Of a stretch of 64,000 bases of DNA, positions 34,833 to 42,627 are shown in pieces. Position numbers and translations under genes: made by a program. Under the pieces are notes generated by a model. That model was given only the letters and a program-made list of their open reading frames with translations. It was not told the origin of the DNA and did no database searches. Positions within the stretch are counted from its first letter, which is position 1. Each line of letters opens with the position of its first letter. Origin of the DNA: Paraburkholderia hospita (GTDB taxonomy: Bacteria; Pseudomonadota; Gammaproteobacteria; Burkholderiales; Burkholderiaceae); contig NZ_CP026107.1 in NCBI RefSeq assembly GCF_002902965.1, forward strand, positions 868,001-932,000. Reading direction: 5' to 3'.

Positions 34833-35744
34833 ATGACGCACGGCAATGCTCAGTCTGCCGCAAACAGTTTTTTCCCCGGCTTCCGGAGACTCGACGTCGA
34901 TACGGAGGACGTGTCGTTTAGTGGCGTGACAGGCGGCTCCGGCCCGCCTGTTCTGCTGCTGCACGGCTATCCGCAAACCCACATCGCCTGGCGAAAGATT
35001 GCGCCGACGCTCGCACAATCCCATACCGTCATCGTGCCCGACTTGCCGGGATACGGCGACAGCCGCACGCGAAACGATCAGCCGCGATGGACCAAACGTC
35101 GCGTTGCGCAAGCGCTCGTCGGCTTGATGGATCGCCTGGGGCATGAGCGGTTCGCCGTCGTCGGGCATGACCGTGGCGCGCGCGTCGGATACCGGCTGGC
35201 GCTCGATCATCCTGCGCGCGTTGCCGCATACGCGTCGCTGACAGTCATCCCCACGCTGGATGCCTTCGCGGGCGTCGACAAAACCTTCGCGCTGAATGCG
35301 TGGCACTGGTTCTTTCTCGCGCAACCTTTCGATCTTCCGGAGCGCATGCTGGACGCCGACCCCGACGCATTTATCGATGCGGCACTGTCGAAGATGGCAG
35401 GCGGACTCGACGGGATCGATCCGCTGGCACTCGATGCTTACCGGGCCGCGTTTCGCAAGCCTGAAGTGCGTCATGCAATCTGCGAGGACTATCGTGCCGC
35501 GACTGCAGAGGACCTTCAGTACGACACAGCCGATTTCGAGGCAGGGAAGAAGCTGACATCTCCGGTGCTGGTGCTGTGGAGTGAGCGGGAGCAGAGAGCA
35601 CGAAAGACGCTGCCCATCGATGTGTGGTCGAAATGGGCATCGCGCGTGACGGGAAGGGCGCTGCCCGGCGGTCATCTGCTGCCCGAGGACGCGCCGGCTG
35701 AGGTGCTGTCTGCGCTCGTGCCGTTTCTTGCGGAAGCGTTCTAG
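34833..35744 (+). CDS. Fluoroacetate/haloacetate dehalogenase-like alpha/beta hydrolase
   Basis: 303 aa from ATG 34833 (AAGGAGGTGTCC upstream). LLLHGYPQTHIAW is the oxyanion segment, and GHDRGARVGYRLALDHP has the nucleophile Asp113 and the two substrate-binding arginines of fluoroacetate dehalogenases. NAWHWFFLAQPFDLPE supplies the halide-binding His-Trp, and GGHLLPED carries His281. The usual Asp of the LD-I-PT motif reads Thr (SLTVIPT), so the acid of the triad is not at its normal place. A haloacid or epoxide substrate is possible. Overlaps no neighbour. Confidence 0.82.
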   Translation: MTHGNAQSAANSFFPGFRRLDVDTEDVSFSGVTGGSGPPVLLLHGYPQTHIAWRKIAPTLAQSHTVIVPDLPGYGDSRTRNDQPRWTKRRVAQALVGLMDRLGHERFAVVGHDRGARVGYRLALDHPARVAAYASLTVIPTLDAFAGVDKTFALNAWHWFFLAQPFDLPERMLDADPDAFIDAALSKMAGGLDGIDPLALDAYRAAFRKPEVRHAICEDYRAATAEDLQYDTADFEAGKKLTSPVLVLWSEREQRARKTLPIDVWSKWASRVTGRALPGGHLLPEDAPAEVLSALVPFLAEAF

Positions 35745-35829
35745 ATATCTGCCATGGCCTCGGACTCTCCGTCATGGCCGCTGCGCCAGCACGAAGCCCG
35801 CACCAGATGCGTCGAGCGGTTATGTATAA

Positions 35830-35846
35830 TTGCGAACGATTCTCAA
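35830..35846. promoter_or_regulatory. Candidate Fur box overlapping a -10 hexamer
   Basis: TTGCGAACGATTCTCAA is an imperfect dyad closely resembling betaproteobacterial Fur sites (TGCGAATGATTCTCAT type). It overlaps the perfect -10 TATAAT (35825-35830) and lies 31 bp before the ATG of the 67-aa gene. Position fits iron-repressed transcription. No good -35 was found. Confidence 0.6.
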
Positions 35847-35877
35847 TAACGCGTGCGAGCATCGTCGCTGAACCACT

Positions 35878-36081
35878 ATGCAAAACTTTTTCTGCAAGGA
35901 TTTGATCGAGCGCTTCGGTTACGGCATGGCCGTCTACATCGCGGCGAAGGCCGCCGCGATGCAGCGAAGCATCGATGCCATCAATGACGAACGCCGGGCA
36001 GTGGGCCGCCGCCTGCTGGAGAACGCGAGCATCGACGAAGTCGTCTCCGTGTTGCGCAGGAAAGGCAAGCTGCCGGCCTGA
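35878..36081 (+). CDS. Small hypothetical protein, 67 aa, likely iron-regulated
   Basis: 67 aa, mostly helical: a hydrophobic-charged N-terminus (FFCKDLIERFGYGMAVYIAA) and a basic second half ending RRKGKLPA. No family recognised. Its start follows a Fur-like site and consensus -10 box, which is the best clue to function: it may be expressed in iron limitation. Ribosome binding is weak (CTGAACC). It is convergent with a VOC gene, 6 bp apart. Confidence 0.55.
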   Translation: MQNFFCKDLIERFGYGMAVYIAAKAAAMQRSIDAINDERRAVGRRLLENASIDEVVSVLRRKGKLPA

Positions 36082-36087
36082 AGCGGC

Positions 36088-36927
36088 TCAACTGCCGGGC
36101 GCGTGAATGAATTCGAGCCGTGCACCGTGACTGAGCGAAAGCGGTAACGCACGCGCTTGCGCGGCATCGGCAACATGAATCGCCGCGCTGAAGACCCCTT
36201 CGCCCCGGATCGCGAGTTGGGACCGTAGTTCTTCGGCAAGGGCCGTTGTGTTGCCGGAAGCTGGATCACCATCCGCGCGCGTTCGTGTCACAGGCGACAG
36301 CAAGGTGACTGTGGTCGGACCGATCGGCAGTGTCGCGAAGTGCACATCGTGTCCTGTCAACGCGCCTCGATGCACAGGCACGTCGCCAAGCAGAATGCGA
36401 TACCGCGCGATGCTCTTCTCCAGATCCGAAACCGCGACATTGACGGCGGCAAGTCCGGTCGCGCCATTGCGATGCGTGCGCGCTTCGCCTTCCGCGACGC
36501 GCAGGAAGCGGGGCGTCAGGTCGCCGCACAAGAAGGGCAGGTCGCGCGTCGTCGGGCGGCCGATCTGCCATTCGAGCCGCGTGCCGTCGGGCCGGATGCG
36601 GCCACCCGGTATGGGGCCGTCATAGTACAGGCCGCGCGCATACGTGGCTTCCACCGTGTGGGCAACCGACTCGGGCAGCAGCGCGAAATCGACAAAGCCC
36701 TCGCCAGCGCGTTGTTGCTCGTCCCACCAGCGATGTTCCCGCGCGTCTTTCAGGAATGCGATCAGTTCGATGTAGCTGCCGTCGGCAAATCCGATCAGCG
36801 CATTATGCGTTGTCCCGTCTGCATGTGTGCCGCCGCGCTGCACAGTGAAACCCAGCTCGGCGAAATCTGCAATGGTCGCTTTGAGGTCATGCACGCGAAT
36901 CACAAGATGATCTGGCAGCAGCGGCAT
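36088..36927 (-). CDS. Glyoxalase-like (Glyoxalase_3-type) VOC protein
   Basis: 279 aa from ATG 36927; AGGAG precedes. Two VOC modules: LPDHLVIRVHDLKATIADFA (first metal-side His), then a HNALIGFADGSYIELIAF segment with a Glu ligand, and a second half from AAVNVAVSDLEKSIARYR. The size and layout match bacterial proteins of the Glyoxalase_3 domain. Substrate unknown. Upstream of the sulfonate ABC operon in the same direction, but separated by 121 bp on its far side. Confidence 0.82.
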   Translation of the reverse strand: MPLLPDHLVIRVHDLKATIADFAELGFTVQRGGTHADGTTHNALIGFADGSYIELIAFLKDAREHRWWDEQQRAGEGFVDFALLPESVAHTVEATYARGLYYDGPIPGGRIRPDGTRLEWQIGRPTTRDLPFLCGDLTPRFLRVAEGEARTHRNGATGLAAVNVAVSDLEKSIARYRILLGDVPVHRGALTGHDVHFATLPIGPTTVTLLSPVTRTRADGDPASGNTTALAEELRSQLAIRGEGVFSAAIHVADAAQARALPLSLSHGARLEFIHAPGS

Positions 36928-37048
36928 CCATTCACTCCTCTCGTTTGTCGTTCGACAGTATGGAGCGGGCGGGGATGACGAGGCCACCAACAATATGTCG
37001 ATAACTTCTTACGCTGCGCGGTTTAGGATGCGCGTCAGCTCGACACGA

Positions 37049-37804
37049 TCAGATCGGGGTTGACGCGATACCGTCCAGCAAAGTATCTCGCAGCGCATCC
37101 ATCGCAGGATCGCGGAGATTTCGAGGCCGTGGCGCGTCGACGTGAATCTCGCGCGCGATGTTGCTTGGGCGGTCATCGCCGGGCGGCGACAGCAATAGAA
37201 CACGATCGGACAGGAGAAGCGCTTCGTCCAGATCGTGCGTGACGAGCAGGATGGTCGTTCCGTGCGCGTGCGCGAGCGCAAGCAGGACACGCTGAAGGCG
37301 CGAGCGTGTGATGGCATCGACGGCGCTGAACGGTTCGTCGAGCAACAACAAATCCGGCTCCGCGAAAAGTCCTCGCGCCAGTGCGACACGTTGTGCCATG
37401 CCGCCCGATAGCTGTTTCGGCAGCGCATCGCGCACGCCGGACAGACCGACTTCTGCAAGTAAGGTATCGACGCGCGGATTGTGTCCCTGTCGAGGCCCGG
37501 CAGCGAACGCGATATTGTCGGCCACGCTGAGCCAGGGCAGCAGCCGTGGCTCCTGAAAGATCATGCCGATCCTGTCGGATGGATCGCGCTGCAATTGCTG
37601 CTCCAGCAGCACCGAACCTTCCGAGTGCCCGTCGAGGCCCGCAATCGCCCGCAGCAGCGTGCTCTTTCCGCATCCGCTCGGGCCGACCAGACTGACGATC
37701 TCACCGCGTGCCAGCTCGAACGATACCTGTTCGAATACCGTGCGCTGCCCGAAGCGCCGCGCGAGGCCGCGCACTTGCAGTAAGGGCGGAGTAGACGGGC
37801 TCAT
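37049..37804 (-). CDS. ABC transporter ATPase, sulfonate/nitrate type (SsuB-like)
   Basis: 251 aa. Walker A GPSGCGKST (41-49), a Q-loop FQEPRLLPWLSVADNIAF characteristic of the SsuB/TauB/NrtD family, signature [15 protein letters not shown], Walker [14 protein letters not shown] and H-loop VTHDLDEAL. It powers import with the permease at 37801 (4-bp ATGA overlap, coupled) and binding protein at 38721. First of three sulfonate-type importers in the island. Start ATG 37804 lies inside the permease stop, so longer upstream starts are excluded. Confidence 0.92.
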   Translation of the reverse strand: MSPSTPPLLQVRGLARRFGQRTVFEQVSFELARGEIVSLVGPSGCGKSTLLRAIAGLDGHSEGSVLLEQQLQRDPSDRIGMIFQEPRLLPWLSVADNIAFAAGPRQGHNPRVDTLLAEVGLSGVRDALPKQLSGGMAQRVALARGLFAEPDLLLLDEPFSAVDAITRSRLQRVLLALAHAHGTTILLVTHDLDEALLLSDRVLLLSPPGDDRPSNIAREIHVDAPRPRNLRDPAMDALRDTLLDGIASTPI

Positions 37805-38667
37805 GGCGCGTCTCCCGAGACGTGGCGCGCATCGCGCCAGGACAGCACGCGCGTTTCGATAAGCTTGAATGTGCCGTCGCTCAGTTTGCCGAGCAACGCC
37901 AGCAGCAGGATGGCGCCGAACACGAGATCGGGTCTGCCCGTTTCGCGGCCATCGCTGAGCAGATAGCCGAGGCCGCGCGTCGCGGCGATCAGTTCGGCGG
38001 CGACCATGAACATCCACGCGAGGCTCAGTCCCGTGCGCAGTCCCGTGAAGATCTGCGGCATCGACGCGGGCAGCAGGATGCGCGTGAACATCGCGCGCGG
38101 CGTCAGCCGGTTGAGCTCTCCGAATTCGATCAGCTTGCGGTCAACACCATGAATGCCGGCGACCACACTGAGTTGCACGGGAAAGAACGCGCCAATCGCG
38201 ATGAGCGTGATCTTGGGCGCTTCGTCGATGCCCATCCACAGCAGCAGGATCGGCACCCATGCGAGCGATGGAATCGCGCGCAGTGCCTGAAACGCAGGAT
38301 CGAGCAGCGCATCGACGCGGCGGCTTAGTCCCATCGCCGCGCCGATCAGCAACGCGAGCGCCGAGCCGAGCGCGAAGCCCGCATACACGCGTGCGACGCT
38401 CGCGCCGATGTGTCGCGCGACGCGTGTACCGCCGAGATCCCACAGCGTTTGTGCGATCGTGCTGGGAGCGGGGACGAGATGCATCGGCAACACGGACGCG
38501 CGCACCAGCGCTTCGATCACAGCGAGAAAGACGACGGGCAACGCGTACCCTGCGTAGCGCCATAACCGCACGGCGTCACGAGGTCGCTTGCGCAATGTGC
38601 GTTCGCCTGGTGAGCGCGCGTGTGAATCGCGCGTCTTGAGTGCGAGTGTCTGTTCAGTGGCAGCCAT
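37801..38667 (-). CDS. ABC transporter permease, sulfonate type (SsuC-like)
   Basis: 288 aa, six helices. The VVFLAVIEALVRASVLPMHLVPAPSTI start is typical of SsuC/TauC; the EAA loop reads EFGELNRLTPRAMFTRILLPAS-type, and ELIAATRGLGYLLSDGRE is the conserved end segment. An N-terminal basic extension of about 30 residues precedes helix 1. It forms the inner-membrane channel dimer with the ATPase gene downstream and the binding-protein gene 53 bp upstream. Confidence 0.92.
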   Translation of the reverse strand: MAATEQTLALKTRDSHARSPGERTLRKRPRDAVRLWRYAGYALPVVFLAVIEALVRASVLPMHLVPAPSTIAQTLWDLGGTRVARHIGASVARVYAGFALGSALALLIGAAMGLSRRVDALLDPAFQALRAIPSLAWVPILLLWMGIDEAPKITLIAIGAFFPVQLSVVAGIHGVDRKLIEFGELNRLTPRAMFTRILLPASMPQIFTGLRTGLSLAWMFMVAAELIAATRGLGYLLSDGRETGRPDLVFGAILLLALLGKLSDGTFKLIETRVLSWRDARHVSGDAP

Positions 38668-38720
38668 GATTCAAGTCCGCGCTAATGCAGACTGCTCGCA
38701 TGCGTCGTGTCGCGTGCGAG

Positions 38721-39752
38721 TCATTTCGCGCCGTTGCTCGCGATGACGGGCTGCGCGATTTTCGAATCGATCAGCGCGTCGATGACCTGATTGAGATCGG
38801 TGCCGCTTTTCACCAGCTGCTCGTCGACGAGAATCGGCGCGGCCGCCTTGAGCGCCGCGATCTGTTGCGCGCCGGGCTGCGGATGGCTGAAGTCGTTGCG
38901 GCTGAGTTGCAGCTTCGCGACCGCGAGCGAGACCTTCGATTCCTCCGAGACGATCTTCGCCGTATCGTCGGGATGCGCGGCGATCCACACGCGTGCTTTT
39001 TCATAGACCTTCAATACGCGAGCCAGTTGCTCCGGATGCTCGCGGATGAAGTCCTCGCGTGCGTTGAGCAGGCCCCACGTATTGAAATCGACATTGCGAT
39101 AAAGCAGACGCGCGCCATCGTCGATTTGCGCGGCGGCCATGTGCGGGTCGAGCCCGGCCCACGCGTCGACCTGGCTGTTCGCGAGCGCCGTTCGGCCGTC
39201 CGGATGCTGGAGATTCACGATTTCGACGTCGTCGCGCGAGAGGCCCACGGTGTGCAGCGCGCGCAACGTGAAGAGGAAGGGATCGGTGCCCTTGGTCGCC
39301 GCAATCTTCTTGCCTTTCAGATCGGCGAGACTCTTGATGGGCGAATCTTTGCGCACGACGAGGGCAGTCCATTCAGGCCGGGAAAACACATACACCGCAC
39401 GGATCGGATTGCCGTTTGCCTTGCCGAGCACGGCAGCGAGACCCGCTGTCGAGCCGATATCAATGGCGCGGCTATTCAGATACTCGAGCGCGCGGTTGCT
39501 TCCCAGGCTCAGCACCCACTTGACCTGCGTGTGATCGGCGGCGAACTCCTGTTCCAGCCAGCCATTGCGTTTGATGACGAGGCTCTCCGGCGAGTAGTAC
39601 GCGTAGTCGAGCTTCAGCTCGGTAAGCGGCGCAGCCTGCGTGCTGCCGAAATAGCAGAGCGCCAGCGCGGCGGCTGCTGTCGTCATGATGTTGCGCAGAA
39701 CGTGCGCGCGGCGCGCCCGTGCGAAGAATGCAAAGCCCCGAACCGATCCCAT
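38721..39752 (-). CDS. Aliphatic-sulfonate-type substrate-binding protein (SsuA-like)
   Basis: 343 aa. A long signal peptide (residues about 1-40, RARRAHVLRNIMTTAAAALA, ending TQA) exports it to the periplasm. ELKLDYAYYSPESLVIKRNGW, LEYLNSRAIDIGSTAGLAA, GKKIAATKGTDPF and ALANSQVDAWAGLDPHMA are the SsuA/TauA binding-protein blocks. GLDP-type residues suggest sulfonate or sulfate-ester binding. It is first of the operon 39752-37049. It is divergent from an SfnB-like oxidoreductase gene, with candidate dyads between. Confidence 0.9.
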   Translation of the reverse strand: MGSVRGFAFFARARRAHVLRNIMTTAAAALALCYFGSTQAAPLTELKLDYAYYSPESLVIKRNGWLEQEFAADHTQVKWVLSLGSNRALEYLNSRAIDIGSTAGLAAVLGKANGNPIRAVYVFSRPEWTALVVRKDSPIKSLADLKGKKIAATKGTDPFLFTLRALHTVGLSRDDVEIVNLQHPDGRTALANSQVDAWAGLDPHMAAAQIDDGARLLYRNVDFNTWGLLNAREDFIREHPEQLARVLKVYEKARVWIAAHPDDTAKIVSEESKVSLAVAKLQLSRNDFSHPQPGAQQIAALKAAAPILVDEQLVKSGTDLNQVIDALIDSKIAQPVIASNGAK

Positions 39753-39767
39753 CGATTGTCCTTATGG

Positions 39768-39777
39768 TCACATGTGA
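39768..39777. promoter_or_regulatory. 10-bp palindrome just upstream of the binding-protein gene
   Basis: TCACATGTGA is perfectly palindromic and ends 15 bp before the SsuA-like start (39752). It shares its CACAT core with the dyad at 39883-39906. An operator role is inferred only from position. Confidence 0.35.
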
Positions 39778-39882
39778 TTTGAGCTTCAATGTAACGAAGC
39801 CGATCGCATCTGCGAACCAATTAAAGTTCAGAATCAAAGCAGTCCTGGCGCTATTGCAGAAGCGGGTTTCTGTTTCAGCAGA

Positions 39883-39906
39883 CAATGTGGTGCATCATTC
39901 ACATTG
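39883..39906. promoter_or_regulatory. Perfect 7-bp dyad between divergent sulfur operons
   Basis: CAATGTG-N10-CACATTG is a perfect 7-bp inverted repeat with a 10-base spacer. It lies in the 264-bp gap between the ABC importer (minus) and the monooxygenase operon (plus), well placed to bind a dimeric sulfur-status regulator. Regulator unknown. Confidence 0.45.
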
Positions 39907-40016
39907 ACAGCGCACGTCCTAAGAAGAAATCTGCATAAGCATTCAAGCACTCGATGGTAGGTCTTGCCGTAGTGGCTTTCTTAAACTTGCCAGTCATCTT
40001 TCCGGCCTTGCTCATC

Positions 40017-41201
40017 ATGACGACACACGTTGAATCCAATCCCGCTTCGCAGATCCAGACGGCACAGGCGCTTGCGCAGCAATTTGCCGCGAGCGCAGTC
40101 GAGCGCGACGAAAAAGGCGGCACGCCCAAGGCCGAGCGCGACGCGATCCGGGCCAGCGGCCTGCTGTCGCTATCGATTCCCCGGCAGTACGGCGGAACAG
40201 GCGCGAGCTGGACGCAGACGCTCGATGTCGTCAGGACGTTCGCGCGAGTCGACAGTTCGATTGCGCATGTGTTCGGATTCCATCATCTGCTGCTCGCTAC
40301 CGTCCGGCTGTTCGGACGTCCGGATCAATGGGAACCCTGGTTCGAGCAGACCGCGCAGAAGAACTGGTTCTGGGGCAATACGCTGAACCCGTTGGATACG
40401 CGTACCGTAGTGCAACGCCTGGACAATGGGTACGAATTCTCCGGCAGGAAGAGCTTTTGCTCGGGGGCGCTCGATTCCGACATGCTGGTCGCGTCGGGGC
40501 TGGATGCCGTCAGCCGAAAGCTGCTGATCGCGGCCATCCCAACTTCCCGTTCCGGCATCACGTTGAATCACGACTGGAACAGCTTCGGGCAGCGGCAAAC
40601 GGATAGCGGCAGCGCGCTCTTCGAGAATGTGCGCGTTGAAGAAAGCGAACTGCTGCTCGAGCCTGGACCGTTGAGCACTCCGTTCGCGTGTCTGCGTCCG
40701 TTGTTGGCGCAATTGATTTTTACGCAGATGTTTCTTGGCATCGGTGAAGGCGTCTTTGCGGAGATGAAGCACTACACGCGCCATGAATCGCGCCCCTGGT
40801 TCAAGTCACCTGCGGAACAAGCCAGCAAGGATCCCCATACGTTGCGTCACTACGGCGAGTTCTGGGTTGGGCTGGAAAGCGTCCGTTTGCTGGCCGGGCG
40901 CGCGGTACAACTGTTCGACGAGGCCTGGGCGCGTGGCGCGGAACTTGACGAAACGACACGCGGACACGTTGCCGTTGCGATCGCGACGGCCAAGGTTGCC
41001 GCCACGCGCGTCGGCCTCGACCTGAGCACCCGGATGTTCGAAGTGGCGGGCGCGCGCGCCACGCATGGCGCACTGCGGCTCGACCGTTTCTGGCGCAATC
41101 TGCGCACGCAAACGCTGCACGATCCGGTGGACTACAAGTTGCAGGAACTCGGCGAATGGGCGGTGAACGATGAACTGCCCACACCGTCTTTCTATTCCTG
41201 A
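40017..41201 (+). CDS. SfnB/DszC-like acyl-CoA-dehydrogenase-fold monooxygenase
   Basis: 394 aa from ATG 40017; the ATG at 39954 would add a hydrophobic leader foreign to the family. ACAD fold: N-terminal helices, RQYGGTGASW, then a WFWGNTLNPLDTRTV beta domain with FSGRKSFCSGA, and a C-terminal helical domain ending RFWRNLRTQTLHDPVDYKL, the DszC/SfnB-type end. The catalytic Glu of acyl-CoA dehydrogenases is not evident, as expected for flavin-dependent monooxygenases. It likely oxidises an organosulfur compound with FMNH2 from a separate reductase. First of the 40017-45227 cluster. Confidence 0.85.
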   Translation: MTTHVESNPASQIQTAQALAQQFAASAVERDEKGGTPKAERDAIRASGLLSLSIPRQYGGTGASWTQTLDVVRTFARVDSSIAHVFGFHHLLLATVRLFGRPDQWEPWFEQTAQKNWFWGNTLNPLDTRTVVQRLDNGYEFSGRKSFCSGALDSDMLVASGLDAVSRKLLIAAIPTSRSGITLNHDWNSFGQRQTDSGSALFENVRVEESELLLEPGPLSTPFACLRPLLAQLIFTQMFLGIGEGVFAEMKHYTRHESRPWFKSPAEQASKDPHTLRHYGEFWVGLESVRLLAGRAVQLFDEAWARGAELDETTRGHVAVAIATAKVAATRVGLDLSTRMFEVAGARATHGALRLDRFWRNLRTQTLHDPVDYKLQELGEWAVNDELPTPSFYS

Positions 41202-41373
41202 AGATTCGATTTCGTCGTCCGCATTCGAAAACCGGAACCTGTCATAAGCAATGTCAAATTCGATAGTAGGCCAGGCTCGCCTGGGCTGATCCAATACAGG
41301 ATTGGCCCTGTCCGCAGCGAGCCGCGAAGGTTGCGTCGCGGGCATAGGGCTTTATTCGTTCGTATGAGCCACC

Positions 41374-42624
41374 ATGTCTACAGTCGAATCCTCTTTGGCC
41401 GCAGCGCAATTGCCGCGGCGCCCGGACCCCGCGCGCGTGAAGCGCATTGCTGGCGATTCCGACGCGCTCGCAGCCGCCCATGCGCTAGCGGCAGTCTTCG
41501 CAACAGGTGCGGCTGAGCGCGATCGCCAGCGCATCCTGCCTTGGGCCGAACTCGATCTATGGTCCGAAAGCGGACTGGGTGCGATCACGGTGCCGGGTCA
41601 ATACGGCGGCGCGGACGTATCGTTCGCGACGCTGGCCGAAGTGTTCGTGATTCTCTGCGCAGCCGATCCCGCGTTGGGCCAGATTCCGCAGAATCATTTC
41701 GGCGTGTTGGGCGTGTTGCGTGAAATCGGCACGCCGGCGCAGAAAGCGCGCCTGTATGGCGAAGTGCTGACGGGTCATCGGCTCGGCAATGCAGGCCCGG
41801 AACGGCGCTCGGCCGCTGCGTCCACGGTGCTGCAGGGTACGACGCGGCTGCGCGCGACAGAGGACGGGCTGCGTCTCGATGGCAAGCGTTTCTATTCCAC
41901 TGGCGCGCTGTTCGCTCATCGCGTGCCGGCGCGTGCGACGGACGATGCAGGACGTGCCGTCCAGGTCTGGGTGCCGCGCGATGCAGAGGGTCTTACGGTG
42001 ATCGACGACTGGAGTTCGTTTGGCCAACGCACGACGGCGAGCGGCACGGTAACCTTCGAGAACGTCCCCGTCGATCCACAAGATGTGCTGCCGATCTGGC
42101 AACTAGCCGACCGTCCCGGTCTGTTCGGCCCAACGTCGCAACTGATCCAGGCCGCCATCGATCAGGGCATCGCCGAGGCGGCTGTAGCCGATGCACTCGC
42201 ATTCGTGCGCGAGCGCGCGCGGCCGTGGATCGATTCGGGCCTGGAGCGCGCGACGGACGATCCCTACATCATCGCCGACGTCGGCCGCCTGCAGATCGAG
42301 TTGCACGCCGCTCGCGAGGTGTTGCTGGAGGCGGGCCACACGCTCGATGCAGTTGCCGCCGCGCCCATCGATGCCGAGGCCAGCGCACGGGCGTCGGTTG
42401 CGGTAGCGGAGGCAAAGGTGCTGACAACACGTATCGCCCTCGAAGCGAGCGAAAAGCTGTTCGAACTGGCGGGTTCTGCTTCCACCCGCGCCGTACATCA
42501 CCTCGACCGTCATTGGCGCAATGCGCGCACGCACACGCTGCATGACCCCGTGCGCTGGAAGCTGCATCTGCTCGGCAACTATCACCTGAATCATGTGCTG
42601 CCCACGCGGCATTCGTGGAACTGA
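41374..42624 (+). CDS. SfnB-family sulfur-acquisition oxidoreductase, copy 2
   Basis: 416 aa. ITVPGQYGGADVS, LGQIPQNHFGVLGVLREIG, GKRFYSTGALFAHRVP, VIDDWSSFGQRTTASGTVTF and HHLDRHWRNARTHTLHDPVRW match SfnB-type proteins, which are needed for growth on sulfones as sulfur source in Pseudomonas. Close in sequence to the next gene, so it arose by duplication. Separated from 40017-41201 by 172 bp, then followed without gap by copy 3 and the LLM monooxygenase. Probably FMN-dependent, cytosolic. Confidence 0.88.
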   Translation: MSTVESSLAAAQLPRRPDPARVKRIAGDSDALAAAHALAAVFATGAAERDRQRILPWAELDLWSESGLGAITVPGQYGGADVSFATLAEVFVILCAADPALGQIPQNHFGVLGVLREIGTPAQKARLYGEVLTGHRLGNAGPERRSAAASTVLQGTTRLRATEDGLRLDGKRFYSTGALFAHRVPARATDDAGRAVQVWVPRDAEGLTVIDDWSSFGQRTTASGTVTFENVPVDPQDVLPIWQLADRPGLFGPTSQLIQAAIDQGIAEAAVADALAFVRERARPWIDSGLERATDDPYIIADVGRLQIELHAAREVLLEAGHTLDAVAAAPIDAEASARASVAVAEAKVLTTRIALEASEKLFELAGSASTRAVHHLDRHWRNARTHTLHDPVRWKLHLLGNYHLNHVLPTRHSWN

Positions 42625-42627
42625 AGC

